Assembly (NCBI RefSeq): GCF_020520425.1
Contig: NC_079491.1
Location: 6,373,143-6,437,142, forward strand
Direction: 5' to 3'
Source of the DNA: Spinacia oleracea
Lineage: Eukaryota > Streptophyta > Magnoliopsida > Caryophyllales > Amaranthaceae
Length of the DNA stretch: 64,000 nucleotides
This document shows positions 62,030-64,000 of the stretch, in pieces. Every line of letters starts with the position of its first letter. Positions within the stretch are counted from its first letter, which is position 1. The position numbers were made by a program, and so were the translations under genes. The notes beneath the pieces were generated by a model. The model ran no database searches. It was not told where the DNA came from and saw only the letters and a list, made by a program, of their open reading frames with translations.

Positions 62030-62335
62030 ATTTACAATGGGTGTACAATAAATATTGTACACCGAAGTAAAAGTTAACACAAAATGCTTAAAAGTTAAGC
62101 TTATATATGTAAAAGTTATCTATTTTTAAGTAATAAATTTTTTCATTTTAGTAAAACTTATTTCTTCAATAATATATAAAATCAATCATTTAACCTTTCA
62201 AAATATTTATCTATCAATTTTTTTTACTAATATAAAAGTTAATCAAAATTAGGTTAAAGTTATAAAAAAAAGGGTTAAAGTTATCTTGGTGTACAATAAA
62301 TTTATTGTACACCTTATGCGCGCAAGACCTATTGG
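62030..62335. mobile_element. Palindrome-ended MITE family, copy 3
   Basis: Reverse orientation. It ends ATCTTGGTGTACAATAAATT then TATTGTACACCTTATGCGCGC, and at the left has GGTGTACAATAAATATTGTA followed by CACC. The body aligns with copies at 44.4 and 56.3 kb (TTAAAAGTTAAGCTTATATA and so on). Confidence 0.65.
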
Positions 62336-63147
62336 AAGAGCAATACAAAATTTAGCAACTCAGTCCTCACGTGCCTGCACATGCAAGTGACCCGAAAGTA
62401 CACTATGGGACCCACATGGGAAATCTTCAGATCTATAAGGATTACTACAATTAGAATCACTAATTATTCCAATTTTAGTTAATGAAGAGTATAATTAATT
62501 AAGGTCTACTTAATTAATTACCATAAATAAAAAAACAGAAACAAAATAGAGATTCCCAAATTAGATCACAAGGTCAGGTGACTTACCAACTGATTTTCTC
62601 ACATGTATGGTAGTCATGTCACGTGATTAAGAATAAATTAAAAAGTTATTTAAAATGATGAATGATCATAACAAGCTTTATTTACTGAAAATTGGAAGTT
62701 TTTGGATGCTTTTTTTTTTTATTGACCTTTTTATTAATTTTGACAGCTAGGATATTTCGACCTTTGCAATTTTTTGTTGACCTTGGTGTTCTTCATCAAA
62801 ACTAACATTGACTTTTTGAATTACTGAAATTTCATTCTTGTTCACATGAAAAATAGCTAGCTAATCGAAATACTCCTACTAACATTAGTAAAGGAAATAA
62901 ATCTTTTTTTAAAAAAAATATTTTTCAATTTAGAGATAACCAACGTAATAAAAAAACATACTCCGTACACCGCTTAACCTGCATTAACCTTTGATATAAG
63001 AATTGGACGTCAAATTTATTGTTGTTCCTAGTTAGTTAATTGTAAGTGATTATTTACATTCACGAGTTAATCAATGATTTTGTGTGCAGTTGAGGTTAAT
63101 TACAGACAAATAAAACAAAAAGGTAGCTTACCATACAAAATATGGTG
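62336..63147. other. No recognisable feature
   Basis: AT-rich intergenic sequence. Confidence 0.5.
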
Positions 63148-63479
63148 ATGATAAAGGTCGCAAGTTGCGACAACAATTAGTTGTCGCAATCTTACGTGTC
63201 GCAGTTTAATTGGTACATATAGGCGACACGTAGGTTATGAGTCATAATAATATTTTTCCTATCAATGCAATATTTTTACTATGAAAATATGTAAATAAGG
63301 TAGTCGATATAAATAAGGAAACAAATTAGAATATTAAGATTTTCCTAGCTTTTTTTTAAACATTTAAAGTAGGATATATAAATTAAATATTTTAGTTTAC
63401 AATTTAAATCATGACATATAAGCATGCCATGTCATCATTGTGACACGGCTTAAAGGTCGCATGTTGCGACCTTTATCAT
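63148..63479. mobile_element. TIR element with ATGATAAAGGTC ends, copy 2
   Basis: Ends ATGATAAAGGTCGCAAGTTG and, inverted, ATGATAAAGGTCGCAACATG. Both ends contain extra GTCGCAA/TTGCGAC palindromes that copy 1 (11330-11619) lacks. The inner sequence is shared in reverse orientation. Confidence 0.75.
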
Positions 63480-63515
63480 TTTCGTACAAAATATTCTAGC
63501 CTTCCATTTCATATA

Positions 63516-63771
63516 CTTCCTCCATTTTTTAATAATTGCACCATCTTTGTTTTAGCACTATTCACATATTCTTATATAGTTATTTTTTGTGATTTATATG
63601 TAAGGAAAAATATATTTACGTGGGATCTTGTTAGATTCGTCTCGAAATATACTTTCAAATTATCAAATTTTTATATTTTTTTAAAATGTATAATGAGAGA
63701 TATTAGTAGTTAAAATAGTACATTGGCAAGCGTGAAATCACAGATGGTGCAATTAAAAAAAATGGAGGAAG
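63516..63771. mobile_element. Stowaway MITE
   Basis: 256 bp with ends CTTCCTCCATTTTTTAATAA and, inverted, CTTCCTCCATTTTTTTTAAT, then TTGCACCATCT. TA at 63514-63515 and 63772-63773. Confidence 0.9.
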
Positions 63772-64000
63772 TATGAAGTAGTCCGTATGACTTCCAAGAC
63801 GAGCAAATTAAAACTTAAAAGTAATTCAAATATTCACAACTTTGATTTTAGTATATATATGTCCAATTATTGTCCATATGGTGCCATCATCTAAAGCACT
63901 TAAACACAACATCAACCTATAGGTACAAGTGTGTACAACCGTACAAGCATATAGCGTACAAATATACTTATGAATTTTCAATAGACACCATCACTTTGCT

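Overview
The window is plant nuclear DNA. It is AT-rich, its genes are split by GT-AG introns, and it is packed with plant transposon families (Ty1/copia, Ty3/gypsy Tat, CACTA, hAT, Mutator-like, Tourist and Stowaway MITEs, Helitrons, SINEs). The recurring string TACTCCGTA and the style of the copia LTR suggest a member of the Amaranthaceae/Chenopodiaceae (spinach, beet, quinoa relatives). That placement is an inference and no marker gene here proves it.

Layout. 1-1362: part of a Ty1/copia LTR on the minus strand that runs off the left edge. 1363-11735: gene-poor, with TA microsatellites and many small elements, several with exact target-site duplications. 11741-23249: a complete 11.5-kb Ty3/gypsy element of the Tat type (dual RNase H). 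It has 425-bp LTRs that I read as identical, a 5-bp target duplication (GAACC), an intact 1916-residue gag-pol on the minus strand, and on the opposite strand a six-exon gene (about 989 aa) of the plant 'gypsy-type transposon' family (Transposase_28-like). A 46-bp tandem array lies between the two convergent genes. 23250-27985: repeats, including a minus-strand Helitron.

Host genes. (i) 27986-32905 (+): an eight-exon short-chain dehydrogenase/reductase of the TIC32/retinol-dehydrogenase-like plant group, 330 aa. (ii) 36588-40505 (-): the kinetochore subunit SPC25, eight exons, about 322 aa, with an uncertain last exon. (iii) 51644-55986 (+): a class XI LRR receptor kinase of the At4g26540/RGI3 type, two exons, 1128 aa. 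These three are functionally unrelated and look like ordinary isolated plant genes. The rest (41-51 kb, 56-64 kb) is MITEs, Helitrons, simple repeats and one 1.3-kb TIR element with GC-rich contents and a long hairpin.

The most interesting object is the Tat retrotransposon. It looks very recently inserted and carries an intron-containing gene in antisense. That arrangement explains how introns can survive a replication cycle through RNA, because the splice signals are absent from the genomic strand. The gene has its own TATA box and polyadenylation signal and converges on gag-pol, so its mRNA would be complementary to the element's genomic RNA.
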